This document shows, one piece after another, positions 6,337-15,143 of a stretch of DNA of 19,044 nt. The notes beneath the pieces are model-generated. The model was given only the letters and a program-made list of their open reading frames with translations. It was not told the DNA's origin and did no database searches. Within the stretch, counting starts at the first letter, position 1; each line of letters starts with the position of its first letter. This DNA is from an uncultured Bacillota bacterium (GTDB lineage Bacteria > Bacillota > Clostridia > Peptostreptococcales > Anaerovoracaceae), in contig CAMKAM010000013.1 of NCBI GenBank assembly GCA_946410475.1, forward strand, positions 1-19,044. The letters run 5' to 3'. A program made the translations under genes and the position numbers.

Positions 6337-6728
6337 GCAAAAGAACAAAAGCAAGAGAAACACTGATGCAGCTCGTTTTCCAGATGGAGGCCAGGAATTC
6401 GTCGGATGAAGAACTGACGACACCTGTCCTCGAGGAGAAGGGCACAGACAAAAAACAGGAAGAATACATCAAAGAGAACTTCAAAGCTATAGCTGAGAAT
6501 CTGAGTGAGATAGACGCGTTGATCGAAGCGAACTCCTTAAAATGGAAGCTTTCGAGGCTCCCCAAGACGGATCTCGCTATCATGAGAGTCGCGATCGGAG
6601 AGTCGAAATACGGAACGGGAACACCAGCAGAAGTCGCAATCAACGAGGCGGTAGAACTTGCAAAAGAATTCTGCGGTGAAAAATCACCTTCGTTCATAAA
6701 CGGAGTCCTCGGAAAGGCTCTTTCATGA
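6333..6728 (+). CDS. nusB: Transcription antitermination factor NusB
   Basis: This encodes 131 residues, the usual size for NusB. It is an all-helical RNA-binding protein that, with NusE (ribosomal protein S10), binds boxA and supports antitermination of rRNA operons. The family start is clear (RTKARETLMQLVFQME), and so is the conserved C-terminal half: LPKTDLAIMRVAIGE, then TPAEVAINEAVELAKEFCGEKSPSFINGVLGKAL. It overlaps the Asp23-family gene and the next gene by 4 nt each (ATGA), the signature of coupled translation. Confidence 0.98.
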   Translation: MSKRTKARETLMQLVFQMEARNSSDEELTTPVLEEKGTDKKQEEYIKENFKAIAENLSEIDALIEANSLKWKLSRLPKTDLAIMRVAIGESKYGTGTPAEVAINEAVELAKEFCGEKSPSFINGVLGKALS

Positions 6729-7666
6729 GTGGTTTCGTTCTCGGTATAGACACGAGCAACTACACGACATCGGCCGCGATAGTGAATGCGGCCGGCTCAG
6801 TCATTGCTGACGAAAGAAGACTTCTCGACGTTAAAAAAGGTGAACGAGGTCTCAGGCAGCAGCAGGCGCTGTTCCTTCATGTAAACAGGCTGCCGGATAT
6901 CATAGAGTCCGCTTACAGGAAACTAGATGAAAAAGGCATATCAAGGAACGATATCAGGGCTGTAGCTGTCAGCGAGCGTCCAAGGCCCATCGAAGGTTCG
7001 TATATGCCGTGCTTTCTGGCAGGGATAGAGGCCGCCTCCGCAGTTTCAAGCGCTGCCGGCGTACCGCTCTACAGGTTTTCTCACCAGGAAGGGCACATCG
7101 CAGCTGTCGACCCGCTCAAAGACGAGCGGTTCCTCAGCTATCATCTTTCCGGCGGCACATGCGAACTGCTGGACGTGCGCAGGAAAAAAGGTGGCTACAG
7201 TATAGACATAATCGGGGCGACGAAGGACATTTCCTTCGGACAGCTGCTCGACAGAGTAGGCGTCGCTCTCGGATACGACTTTCCTGCAGGAGGAGAGATC
7301 GACAGACTCTCGCGGGCAGGAACCAACAGAAAGATCATGAAGCCTCTCAAACTCGATGGACTGGACTTCAATGTATCAGGTCTTGAGACACAGGCTTTAA
7401 AGAACATAGGAATTATTCCTGAGGAAGATATCGCTGCAGAACTGATGGAAAAATGCGCGGATCTTCTGATCAGGCTCACAGATAAAGCGAGGAAGCAGAC
7501 AGGCGCAGGCGGAGTCGTATTCTGCGGCGGAGTATCGCAGAGCGAGTACATAAGAAACAGGCTTCGCGATGAACTCGACGGCATCTATTTCGGAGAGCCT
7601 TCTTCGGATAATGCTGTCGGCACCGCACGCCTCGGAGCGAATATGATATGGCAAGGAATCCTGTAA
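6725..7666 (+). CDS. TsaD/Kae1-like paralog of the nusB-xseA locus (ASKHA fold)
   Basis: This encodes 313 residues, shorter than true TsaD (~340). It belongs to the Kae1/TsaD superfamily, whose TsaD members transfer threonylcarbamoyl to A37 of ANN-reading tRNAs. The ATPase-like start is GIDTSNYTTSAAIV (residues 7-20) in place of TsaD's ETSCDET. A HxxxH metal motif is present (H120-Q-E-G-H124), as is a later Asp in SSDNAVGTA (D295), so the three usual metal ligands appear kept. SGGTCELL (142-149) replaces TsaD's SGGHTQL. Characteristic subgroup stretches are KGERGLRQQQALF and ERPRPIEGSYMPCFLAG. I recall similar proteins in Clostridia, often labelled O-sialoglycoprotein endopeptidase, but their function is unproven. 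It overlaps nusB by 4 nt and xseA by 19 nt. It takes the place of folD in the Bacillus order. Confidence 0.85.
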   Translation: MSGFVLGIDTSNYTTSAAIVNAAGSVIADERRLLDVKKGERGLRQQQALFLHVNRLPDIIESAYRKLDEKGISRNDIRAVAVSERPRPIEGSYMPCFLAGIEAASAVSSAAGVPLYRFSHQEGHIAAVDPLKDERFLSYHLSGGTCELLDVRRKKGGYSIDIIGATKDISFGQLLDRVGVALGYDFPAGGEIDRLSRAGTNRKIMKPLKLDGLDFNVSGLETQALKNIGIIPEEDIAAELMEKCADLLIRLTDKARKQTGAGGVVFCGGVSQSEYIRNRLRDELDGIYFGEPSSDNAVGTARLGANMIWQGIL

Positions 7667-8865
7667 CAGTAACACAACTTAACAGACATGTGAGGGACAC
7701 GGTCGCTTCTGATATATTCCTGAGCAATATACGTGTTATAGGAGAGGTGACCAATCTCAATTACCACAACAGCGGTCACGTCTTTTTCAGTATCAGAGAC
7801 AAGGAAAGCCTTATAGAATGCAACCTGTGGTCGAGCGTACTCCCCAGGATAAGATACAGGCTCGAAGACGGGATGCAGATCATCATAACCGGAAACGTGG
7901 ATTTCTATCCCAAGACGGGAAGGATAAAACTGATCGTCAGGGATATAGATGTCGAAGGTGAAGGCGACCTTGCTATAGCATTTGAGAAGATGAAGATTAA
8001 ACTGAGCGCCGAAGGGCTGTTCGACCCTGAGAGGAAACGCAGCCTTCCTCCGTTCCCGAAGAAGATCGCGATAGTGACTGCTCCTGACGGAGCCGCTGTG
8101 CAGGACATCATCAGTACTATCACACAGAAGAACGACTTTGTTGACATAGTCGTTTGGCCTGTCCGGGTACAGGGTAAAGGTTCTGCGGAGGATATAGCTT
8201 CCGGGATCAGGGGCGTCAATGAAAAGATCCCTGACGCAGACATTATCATCTGCGGACGCGGCGGCGGATCGAAAGAGGATCTTTGGTCATTCAACGAAGA
8301 GATAGTTGCAAGAGCCATTTACGAGTCCCGGATACCGGTCATTTCAGCTGTCGGTCACGACATAGATACGAGCATATCGGACCTCGTTGCCGATGTCTGC
8401 TGCAAGACGCCTACTGAGGCAGGGCAAGTCGCGGTCCCCGACATACGTGAGATACGTTCAGTTATGTCCGAAAATGTCAGAACGTTATCCAGATATATGG
8501 ATCTGTATCTTTCCAGGACCGAAATGATGCTGAGTTCCAAAGACCCGGCGCACGCAAGGAATGCTCTTGCCGAACGTATCAGCAGATCGGCCTCAGAGAC
8601 AGGTTCAAAGAAGATGATGATGGACAGCCTGATGAATACCTTGACGGAAAAAGCGACTTCGAATGTGAGCATGAAAAAAGCGGAACTTGAAGCCCTCGAT
8701 CCGTCGGGCATCATAAGCAGAGGGTACAGCATAGTCAAAGATATTAACGGTAAAATTATATCGTCAACTAATGATGTCGCTCTCGGCGATGCTATACGAA
8801 TAACGATGCGTGACGGCAGCATCAGCGCCAATGTCACCGAAAAAGGAGAACTGCCAAATGGATGA
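7648..8865 (+). CDS. xseA: Exodeoxyribonuclease VII large subunit
   Basis: This encodes 405 residues, slightly shorter than the ~450 of Bacillus and E. coli. With XseB it degrades single-stranded DNA from both ends to acid-soluble oligonucleotides. The N-terminal OB fold is clear (TVTQLNRHVRDTV ... IRVIGEVTNLNYHNSGHVFFSIRD). The catalytic core holds CGRGGGSKEDLWSFNEE and the IPVISAVGHDIDTSISDLVAD block of the XseA family. A coiled-coil region for XseB binding follows, and the end (DPSGIISRGYSIV ... LGDAIRITMRDGSISANV) is the usual C-terminal segment. The start ATG 7648 is inside the preceding gene (19-nt overlap), with GGAG at 7634-7637. It overlaps xseB by 8 nt. Confidence 0.97.
   Translation: MARNPVTVTQLNRHVRDTVASDIFLSNIRVIGEVTNLNYHNSGHVFFSIRDKESLIECNLWSSVLPRIRYRLEDGMQIIITGNVDFYPKTGRIKLIVRDIDVEGEGDLAIAFEKMKIKLSAEGLFDPERKRSLPPFPKKIAIVTAPDGAAVQDIISTITQKNDFVDIVVWPVRVQGKGSAEDIASGIRGVNEKIPDADIIICGRGGGSKEDLWSFNEEIVARAIYESRIPVISAVGHDIDTSISDLVADVCCKTPTEAGQVAVPDIREIRSVMSENVRTLSRYMDLYLSRTEMMLSSKDPAHARNALAERISRSASETGSKKMMMDSLMNTLTEKATSNVSMKKAELEALDPSGIISRGYSIVKDINGKIISSTNDVALGDAIRITMRDGSISANVTEKGELPNG
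8842..8849 (+). promoter_or_regulatory. Ribosome-binding site that sets the xseB start
   Basis: AAAGGAGA within the xseA 3' end, 9 nt (counted from GGAG) before ATG 8858. It marks 8858 as the xseB start rather than the in-frame upstream ATG at 8810, which has no comparable site. Confidence 0.8.
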
Positions 8866-9067
8866 TAAGAATATGTCTTTCGAAGAAGCTTTCGCAAAGC
8901 TCGATGAGGCCGTGAAGAAACTGAGTTCACAGGATACTTCTCTCGAGGAAGCGATGAAGAGCTACGAAGAGGGCGTTGCTTACTATAAAAGATGCGCGGC
9001 CATACTGGATGAGGCCAGACAGAAAATAGAACAGTTCAAAAAGGAGGAACAAGATGAAGAATCCTGA
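8858..9067 (+). CDS. xseB: Exodeoxyribonuclease VII small subunit
   Basis: This encodes 69 residues from ATG 8858, the normal size for XseB. It has the short three-helix pattern of the family: MSFEEAFAKLDEAVKKL, then LEEAMKSYEEGVAYYKRCAAILDEARQKIEQF. XseB subunits bind the coiled coil of XseA to form active exonuclease VII. The frame stays open upstream to 8810, but that start would add 16 residues of non-homologous sequence, and the good AAGGAG before 8858 decides the choice. It overlaps xseA by 8 nt and ispA by 14 nt, so stoichiometry is probably kept by coupled translation. Confidence 0.96.
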   Translation: MDDKNMSFEEAFAKLDEAVKKLSSQDTSLEEAMKSYEEGVAYYKRCAAILDEARQKIEQFKKEEQDEES

Positions 9068-9950
9068 TTACAAAAGGTATCTGGAACTTGTTGAAATGCA
9101 CATGGTCGATATCCTTCCCGATGTCGATCCAAAGAGCCTGACTCTCTACGAATCGATGAAATATTCCCTCGTAGCCGGAGGCAAGAGGCTTCGTCCGTGC
9201 CTTCTCATGGGCGCATGCGAATTCGCCGGAGGGGAGCTCCAGGCAGCTCTTCCTTATGCCTGCGCGATCGAATATGTCCACACCTATTCTCTGATCCATG
9301 ATGATCTTCCGTGTATGGACGACGATGAATACAGGCGCGGCAAGCTCACGAACCACATGGTCTTCGGTGACGACATCGCCACCCTGGCCGGCGACGGACT
9401 TCTTACGACTGCTTTCGAATCGATGACGAAGGATCTTTTCCTTTATTTCGATAACGAAGTCCAGCTGAAGAGAAGGATCAGAGCTATATATGAGATCGCG
9501 AAGGGCTGCGGTTGTCAGGGCATGCTTGCAGGACAGACCGCTGACGTCGAAAACGAGGGCAAGCAGGGAAGCACAGAGATGCTCGACTATATACACCTCA
9601 ACAAAACCGCCGCTATGATAGTAGCTGCTGTAAGAGCAGGTGCACATATCGGCGGAGCTGATGATACTATGCTTCGTGATCTGACCGATTATGCTGAGGA
9701 TCTGGGGCTTGCTTTTCAGATCGTCGACGATATCCTCGATGTCGTCGGAAACGAAGAAGAGCTCGGCAAGAAGACAGGCGTAGACAGTGAACTTGGAAAG
9801 ATGACATATCCTGCTATCTATGGACTTGATGCTTCGTACGCAAGAGTCAAAGAACTGACAGAGCATGCGCTTGAAGTCATGAGCCCATACTACGATAATG
9901 CCGAATTTTTCAATGACCTGGTTGTAGAACTGGCTGACAGGACAAAATAG
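9054..9950 (+). CDS. ispA: Farnesyl diphosphate synthase / short-chain polyprenyl synthetase
   Basis: This encodes 298 residues. It condenses isopentenyl diphosphate with allylic diphosphates (DMAPP, then GPP), which supplies farnesyl diphosphate for undecaprenyl phosphate and quinones. The features are GGKRLRP (residues 42-48), the first Asp-rich motif DDLPCMDDD (83-91) and the second DDILD (225-229), both binding magnesium-diphosphate. The first motif has the two-residue insertion (PC), and Tyr78 lies five residues before it, which is the bacterial (type II) farnesyl diphosphate synthase pattern that limits chain length to C15. AAGGAGGAA at 9041-9049 stands before ATG 9054. It overlaps xseB and is followed after 10 nt by dxs, which starts the pathway that feeds it. 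Confidence 0.96.
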   Translation: MKNPDYKRYLELVEMHMVDILPDVDPKSLTLYESMKYSLVAGGKRLRPCLLMGACEFAGGELQAALPYACAIEYVHTYSLIHDDLPCMDDDEYRRGKLTNHMVFGDDIATLAGDGLLTTAFESMTKDLFLYFDNEVQLKRRIRAIYEIAKGCGCQGMLAGQTADVENEGKQGSTEMLDYIHLNKTAAMIVAAVRAGAHIGGADDTMLRDLTDYAEDLGLAFQIVDDILDVVGNEEELGKKTGVDSELGKMTYPAIYGLDASYARVKELTEHALEVMSPYYDNAEFFNDLVVELADRTK

Positions 9951-9960
9951 GAGATTTTAT

Positions 9961-11841
9961 ATGACTAGAAGGCTTGAAGAACTCGATCTGCCTGAAGTGA
10001 TAAAAGAACTGACGACCGATGAACTCGAACTGCTCGCTGTTCAGATACGTGAAAAACTGATAGATACCGTATCTGAGACAGGAGGCCATCTGGCTTCCAA
10101 TCTCGGAGTAGTTGAGCTGACTCTTGCTCTTCATAGATGTTTCGATTCTTCACGGGACAGGATAATATGGGACGTCGGTCATCAGTCATATGTTCATAAG
10201 ATGCTTACAGGCAGATTGCCTGAAATGGATACTCTAAGAAAGCTCGATGGTTTGTCGGGATTCCCGAAAAGAAAGGAGAGCATCCATGACGCTTTTGATA
10301 CAGGGCACAGCAGCACGTCGATCTCGGTCGCGCAAGGAATGGCAACAGCCAGAGATCTCGAAGGCGACAGTTATGATGTTATCGCTGTGATAGGTGACGG
10401 TTCGCTTACAGGCGGGCTTGCTTATGAAGGACTCAACAACCTCGGAAGCGCAGACACAAAGGCTATCGTGATCCTGAACGATAACGGTATGTCGATACGT
10501 CCGAACACCGGAGGCATAAGCGACCATCTCGCAAAGCTCCGTGTTTCTGAAGGTTACTACAAATTCAAGAGCGGACTGAAACGCTCGATGAGACGCGTTC
10601 CCGGAGTGGGCGAGGGAATTATCAAAGGAGCCTCAAAACTCCGTGACGTGGCAAAATATGCCCTTGTGGACGGAGTCTTCTTCGAGGAACTCGGCTTTAC
10701 ATATATAGGTCCGATCGACGGTCATGACATAGATGCGCTGACTGAGGCTCTGACGATGGCAAAGGCAGCCGAAGAATCGTGTCTCATCCATATCGTAACG
10801 ACGAAAGGCAAAGGCTACAGGAACGCTGAGAACGATCCAGACGTCTTCCACGGTACAGGTCCGTTCGAAAAGACTACAGGCCGTCCGAAGAAGACGGACG
10901 ACAAGATAACATACTCGGATCTGCTCGGATTGACGATGATTGATCTCGCTGAGAGGGACGACAAAGTCGTATCCGTATCAGCCGCGATGATAGACGGAGT
11001 CGGCATGGCTGAGTTCGCTAAGGAATTCCCGAACAGGACTTTTGATGTAGGAATCGCTGAGCAGCATGCCGTAAGCTTTGCGGCAGGTCTTGCTGCAAGC
11101 GGCATGAAACCCGTAGTTTCTATTTATTCGACTTTCCTTGAGCGTGCATATGATCAACTGATAATGGACGTGTGTCTCATGGATCTTCCTGTGGTCTTCG
11201 CGATCGACAGGGCAGGAATAGTAGGCGCTGACGGTGAGACGCATCACGGCGTATTCGATCTGTCATACCTCGGTCATATGCCTAATATGACAGTGCTCTG
11301 CCCGAGCGGAGCTTCTCAAATGAGACAGATGCTGAAATACGCGCTCTCACTTGAGGGGCCATGCGCCGTCAGATATCCAAAAGGACACGCGGAAGATCCG
11401 TTCGTTGAAGAACATGACTTCACCGGCAAAAGCATCGTCATGAGAGAAGGCGAAGACGCTGTTATCGTTGCGTGCGGCAGTATGGTGCACCATGCGATGA
11501 TGGCTTCCGATATCCTTGCGAATATGGGCATTGATGTCGGCGTCATCGACGCATGCATAGTGAAACCTCTTGATGAAGAGACGATACTGGACGCATGCAG
11601 CGGAACAGATCTTGTCTTCACATGCGAAGACAATGTCGAGGTCGGCGGCTTCGGTCCCGAAGTTTCCTCTCTTTTCGCCGAAAATAGTCCGGGAGTAAAA
11701 GTCGTAAACATCGGATGGCCGCTGAAATTCATTGAGCACGGCAGTATACCGGAGCTTCTCCACAGATACAGATTGGACGGCTATGGCATCGCTACCAGGA
11801 TCGCAGCATGCAAGGGGATAGACCTCGGGGAGGACAGATGA
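9961..11841 (+). CDS. dxs: 1-deoxy-D-xylulose-5-phosphate synthase
   Basis: This encodes 626 residues, full length. It catalyses the first step of the MEP pathway: pyruvate plus glyceraldehyde 3-phosphate to DXP, using thiamine diphosphate. The N-terminal domain has DVGHQSYVHKMLTGR (71-85), the thiamine-diphosphate/Mg motif GDGSLTGGLAYEGLNN (145-160) and NDNGMSI (173-179). The second transketolase-like domain has GIAEQHAVSFAAGLA with the catalytic Glu367, and RAGIVGADGETHHGVFDLSYL. The C-terminal transketolase domain ends normally. Its presence implies isoprenoids are made through the MEP route. TAGGAG before the start overlaps the ispA stop codon. The dxs stop overlaps the tlyA start by ATGA. 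Confidence 0.98.
   Translation: MTRRLEELDLPEVIKELTTDELELLAVQIREKLIDTVSETGGHLASNLGVVELTLALHRCFDSSRDRIIWDVGHQSYVHKMLTGRLPEMDTLRKLDGLSGFPKRKESIHDAFDTGHSSTSISVAQGMATARDLEGDSYDVIAVIGDGSLTGGLAYEGLNNLGSADTKAIVILNDNGMSIRPNTGGISDHLAKLRVSEGYYKFKSGLKRSMRRVPGVGEGIIKGASKLRDVAKYALVDGVFFEELGFTYIGPIDGHDIDALTEALTMAKAAEESCLIHIVTTKGKGYRNAENDPDVFHGTGPFEKTTGRPKKTDDKITYSDLLGLTMIDLAERDDKVVSVSAAMIDGVGMAEFAKEFPNRTFDVGIAEQHAVSFAAGLAASGMKPVVSIYSTFLERAYDQLIMDVCLMDLPVVFAIDRAGIVGADGETHHGVFDLSYLGHMPNMTVLCPSGASQMRQMLKYALSLEGPCAVRYPKGHAEDPFVEEHDFTGKSIVMREGEDAVIVACGSMVHHAMMASDILANMGIDVGVIDACIVKPLDEETILDACSGTDLVFTCEDNVEVGGFGPEVSSLFAENSPGVKVVNIGWPLKFIEHGSIPELLHRYRLDGYGIATRIAACKGIDLGEDR
11827..11833 (+). promoter_or_regulatory. 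Ribosome-binding site that sets the tlyA start
   Basis: GGGGAGG at the 3' end of dxs, 4 nt before ATG 11838. It favours 11838 over the in-frame ATG at 11808, which would prepend ten residues unrelated to the S4 domain. Confidence 0.75.
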
Positions 11842-12662
11842 AAGAAAGACTTGATGTGCTTCTTGTAGAAAAGGGACTGTTCCCTTCAAGAGAGAAAGCA
11901 AAAGCATCTATAATGGCAGGGCTCATCAGTGTCGACGGTCTGATGCAGGATAAAGCAGGGACCATGGTCGATACCGAGAGCGATATACACGTTAAAGAGG
12001 ATCTTTGTCCTTATGTAAGCCGAGGAGGACTGAAGCTCGAAAAAGCGATCGAATGTTTCGGGATCTCCACGGACGGAAAAGTCTGCGCTGATATGGGAGC
12101 TTCCACCGGCGGCTTCACAGACTGCATGCTGAAGGGCGGCGCCGTCAAAGTCTATTCCATAGACGTCGGCTACGGCCAGCTCGACTACAAACTCAGGAAC
12201 GATCCCAGAGTCGTGAATATGGAGAGGACAAACATCAGATACATGGATGCTTCGGCGATCGAGGAAAAGGTCGCTTTTATAAGCATCGACGTATCCTTTA
12301 TCTCACTCGGACTCATACTGCCGAAGGCTGTGGAGATATCCGATGAAGAGCACAGCATCCTCTGCCTCGTGAAACCGCAGTTCGAAGCGGGAAGAGAACA
12401 GGTCGGAAAGGGTGGCATAGTAAGAGACAAAAAGGTACACAAAGAGGTGATCGAAAAGGTCATCAACTGCGGCGCCGGGCTCGGACTCGCTCCTGCGGGG
12501 CTTACATACTCGCCTATAAAAGGCGCAAAGGGAAATATAGAATACCTTCTGTATCTGAAGGATGAGAAATATGTCGATGCAGATTTCGATAGGGAAGCAG
12601 AGATCACAGCGCGGGTCGAGGAGGCTCACGATATGCTCGCTTCCAAAGACAGGGGGAAATAA
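11838..12662 (+). CDS. tlyA: TlyA family rRNA (cytidine-2'-O)-methyltransferase
   Basis: This encodes 274 residues from ATG 11838. An N-terminal S4 RNA-binding domain (RLDVLLVEKGLFPSREKAKASIMAGLISVDG, residues 4-34) leads to the joining segment YVSRGGLKLEKA (59-70) and an FtsJ-like SAM methyltransferase domain with motif I ADMGASTGGFTDCML (84-98), IDVSFISL (150-157) and VKPQFEAGRE (178-187). Family members methylate 16S and/or 23S rRNA at cytidine 2'-OH; loss gives capreomycin resistance in mycobacteria. Some homologues have also been called haemolysins, which is doubtful. The gene overlaps dxs by ATGA. In Bacillus and many clostridia argR and recN follow; here mutS follows after 3 nt. Confidence 0.94.
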   Translation: MKERLDVLLVEKGLFPSREKAKASIMAGLISVDGLMQDKAGTMVDTESDIHVKEDLCPYVSRGGLKLEKAIECFGISTDGKVCADMGASTGGFTDCMLKGGAVKVYSIDVGYGQLDYKLRNDPRVVNMERTNIRYMDASAIEEKVAFISIDVSFISLGLILPKAVEISDEEHSILCLVKPQFEAGREQVGKGGIVRDKKVHKEVIEKVINCGAGLGLAPAGLTYSPIKGAKGNIEYLLYLKDEKYVDADFDREAEITARVEEAHDMLASKDRGK

Positions 12663-12665
12663 CAA

Positions 12666-15131
12666 ATGGCATTATCGCCGATGATGCGTCAGTACATGGA
12701 GATAAAGGAGCAGAACAAGGACAACATACTGTTCTTTCGTCTTGGCGACTTTTATGAAATGTTTTTCGATGACGCCATACTGGTCTCAAAGGAACTTGAA
12801 CTGACGCTGACAGGAAAGAACTGCGGTCTTGAAGAAAGAGCGCCCATGTGCGGCGTTCCTTTCCATTCGGTCGATCCGTACATAGAAAAGCTGATACAGC
12901 GCGGATACAAGGTCGCTATCTGCGAGCAGGTAGAAGACCCGAAAGAAGCAAAAGGCCTTGTAAAGCGCGAGATTGTACGGATCGTGACACCGGGAACCGT
13001 CACCAGTTCGAATATCCTTGACGAAAAGGACAACAACTATCTTGCTTCCGTCTATATAGGGCAGAGAGGTTCATCTCTGTGCTATTGTGATATCTCGACA
13101 GGGGAGCTCAAGATCACTGAATTCACTTCTGCAGTGCCCGACACCGATCTGATGAACGAGCTCGTCCGCATTGACGCCAAGGAGATAATCATGAACGATC
13201 ACGCAGCCAGGACTATCGATACCGAGGCTCTGAAGCGTGATATCGGCGTATATATCAACGTCTTCGACGAACCGTACTTTTCAGCGGAAGCATGCAGGAA
13301 AACGATACTCAGGCAGTTTGGCATCCATACGGTCTCATCTCTTGGAATGAGCGACGATTCGCCATGCATTCCTGCCCTGGGAGCTGAACTCTCATATCTG
13401 CTCGAAACCCAGAAGCAGATCCTTTCCCATGTCAAATATCCGGAGATCTACATGATCGGCGATCATATGGCGCTGGATAAATCGACTATCAGGAATCTGG
13501 AGATCACTCAGGCCATGTTCGAAAAGACAGTAAAGGGCTCGCTTCTCGGTGTTCTCGACAGAACGAAGACGGCAATGGGCTCCAGGACGATGAAGCAGTG
13601 GCTGAGAGAACCTCTGAACAAATCCGCTTCCATCAACGAGAGACTTGACGCTGTCGAATACCTTACTCAGGACGCTATGCTCAGGAACAATCTGAGGGAG
13701 AGCCTGAGACCGATATACGACTTCGAACGTCTGGCCGGAAGGGTCGCCAGCGGGAACGCTAATGCAAGGGATCTGATAGCACTGAGAGATTCCATATTCG
13801 TGCTCCCGGATATCAAATACGATCTTGAAGGTATAGACACTGAGATGATCGCTGGTATCGAAAACGATATCGATCCTCTCTCTGATATATATGAAGCGAT
13901 AAAGGAAGCTATCATGGATGATCCCCCGATCACACTGAAAGAGGGCGGGATCATCAAAGAAGGCTGGTCGGACGAACTCGACGAACTCAACGCTTCAATA
14001 GCCGATGCGAGAAAGTGGATCGCCGAGCTTGAAGGAAAGGAAAGAGAACGGACCGGTATCCCTAACCTGAAGGTTGGCTACAACAAAGTTTTCGGCTACT
14101 ATCTCGAGATCACCCGTTCGTATTACGACAGCATACCTGAAAACTATATCAGAAAACAGACTCTGGTGAATGCCGAGAGATTCATAACTCCTGAACTCAA
14201 GGAGATGGAGAATCTAGTTCAGGGTGCAGAGACGAAGATAAACGATCTTGAATACAAGGCTTTCTGCGAGATCAGGGATCTGGTGAAGCAGGCTACCGGA
14301 AGGATACAGAGGACATCAGATGCGGTATCCAGGCTCGATGTCATATGCTCCTTCGCCGAAGTCTCTGACAAGATGGGCTATACGAGGCCTGTAGTGGACG
14401 ACAGTGAAGAGATCTCTATAGAGAAGGGACGTCATCCCGTTATCGAGCAGACAAGCGCTCAGGGAACTTTCGTTTCAAACGATACATATATCGACAGATC
14501 AGACGCATCTCTGCTCCTTATCACCGGTCCGAACATGAGCGGAAAATCGACATATATGCGTCAGACGGCTCTGATAGTCCTCATGGCTCAGAGCGGCTGC
14601 TTCGTGCCGGCAGACAGGGCCCATATCGGTGTCTGCGACAGGATATTCACAAGGATAGGAGCAAGCGACAATCTTGCGGGAGGGGAGAGTACCTTCTATG
14701 TCGAGATGAGCGAACTTGCTTACATACTGAACAATGCGACAGAGCGCAGCCTGATCCTCCTCGACGAGATAGGCAGAGGAACGAGCACTTATGACGGTCT
14801 TTCCATCGCATGGGCGGTCTGTGAATACCTCCTCGAAAAGAACAGGAAGATCAGAACGATGTTCGCTTCTCATTACCACGAGCTGACTGAGCTCGAAGGA
14901 AGACTTGAAGGTTTCAGGAACCTGAACGTCGACGTTGCCGAAGAGAACGGCGAGGTCGTCTTCCTGCACAGGATCGTAGAAGGAAGCGCAAGCCGAAGCT
15001 ACGGTATCCATGTCGCGAAGATCGCAGGCGTGCCTCCCGTCCTCCTTGACAGAGCGAAGGAAAAACTCGACGAGCTCGAGTCCGGACAGAGCGGGCATGC
15101 AGAAGATATACAACTTAGATTCGATGTTTGA
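12666..15131 (+). CDS. mutS: DNA mismatch repair protein MutS
   Basis: This encodes 821 residues. It recognises mismatches and small loops and starts repair with MutL. The N-terminal mismatch-binding domain has the F-x-E motif (DFYEMF, Phe29 and Glu31). The connector, core, lever and clamp domains follow. The ABC-type ATPase has Walker A GPNMSGKS (621-628), a signature region near ASDNLAGGESTF, Walker B LILLDEIGRG (Asp700, Glu701) and the H-loop ASHYHEL. The protein ends about 25 residues after the helix-turn-helix (LLDRAKEKLDELESG), so the C-terminal tail common in MutS1 is shortened. The last residues QLRFDV could be a degenerate beta-clamp motif (inference). AGGGGGA lies before ATG 12666. 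It starts 3 nt after tlyA and is 12 nt before mutL. Confidence 0.98.
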   Translation: MALSPMMRQYMEIKEQNKDNILFFRLGDFYEMFFDDAILVSKELELTLTGKNCGLEERAPMCGVPFHSVDPYIEKLIQRGYKVAICEQVEDPKEAKGLVKREIVRIVTPGTVTSSNILDEKDNNYLASVYIGQRGSSLCYCDISTGELKITEFTSAVPDTDLMNELVRIDAKEIIMNDHAARTIDTEALKRDIGVYINVFDEPYFSAEACRKTILRQFGIHTVSSLGMSDDSPCIPALGAELSYLLETQKQILSHVKYPEIYMIGDHMALDKSTIRNLEITQAMFEKTVKGSLLGVLDRTKTAMGSRTMKQWLREPLNKSASINERLDAVEYLTQDAMLRNNLRESLRPIYDFERLAGRVASGNANARDLIALRDSIFVLPDIKYDLEGIDTEMIAGIENDIDPLSDIYEAIKEAIMDDPPITLKEGGIIKEGWSDELDELNASIADARKWIAELEGKERERTGIPNLKVGYNKVFGYYLEITRSYYDSIPENYIRKQTLVNAERFITPELKEMENLVQGAETKINDLEYKAFCEIRDLVKQATGRIQRTSDAVSRLDVICSFAEVSDKMGYTRPVVDDSEEISIEKGRHPVIEQTSAQGTFVSNDTYIDRSDASLLLITGPNMSGKSTYMRQTALIVLMAQSGCFVPADRAHIGVCDRIFTRIGASDNLAGGESTFYVEMSELAYILNNATERSLILLDEIGRGTSTYDGLSIAWAVCEYLLEKNRKIRTMFASHYHELTELEGRLEGFRNLNVDVAEENGEVVFLHRIVEGSASRSYGIHVAKIAGVPPVLLDRAKEKLDELESGQSGHAEDIQLRFDV

Positions 15132-15143
15132 ATGTGAATAGAA

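Noticed and set aside
9036..9866. A 276-codon minus-strand frame opposite ispA.
   Set aside because: It is antisense to an intact polyprenyl synthetase with both Asp-rich motifs; it shows no independent coding signal.
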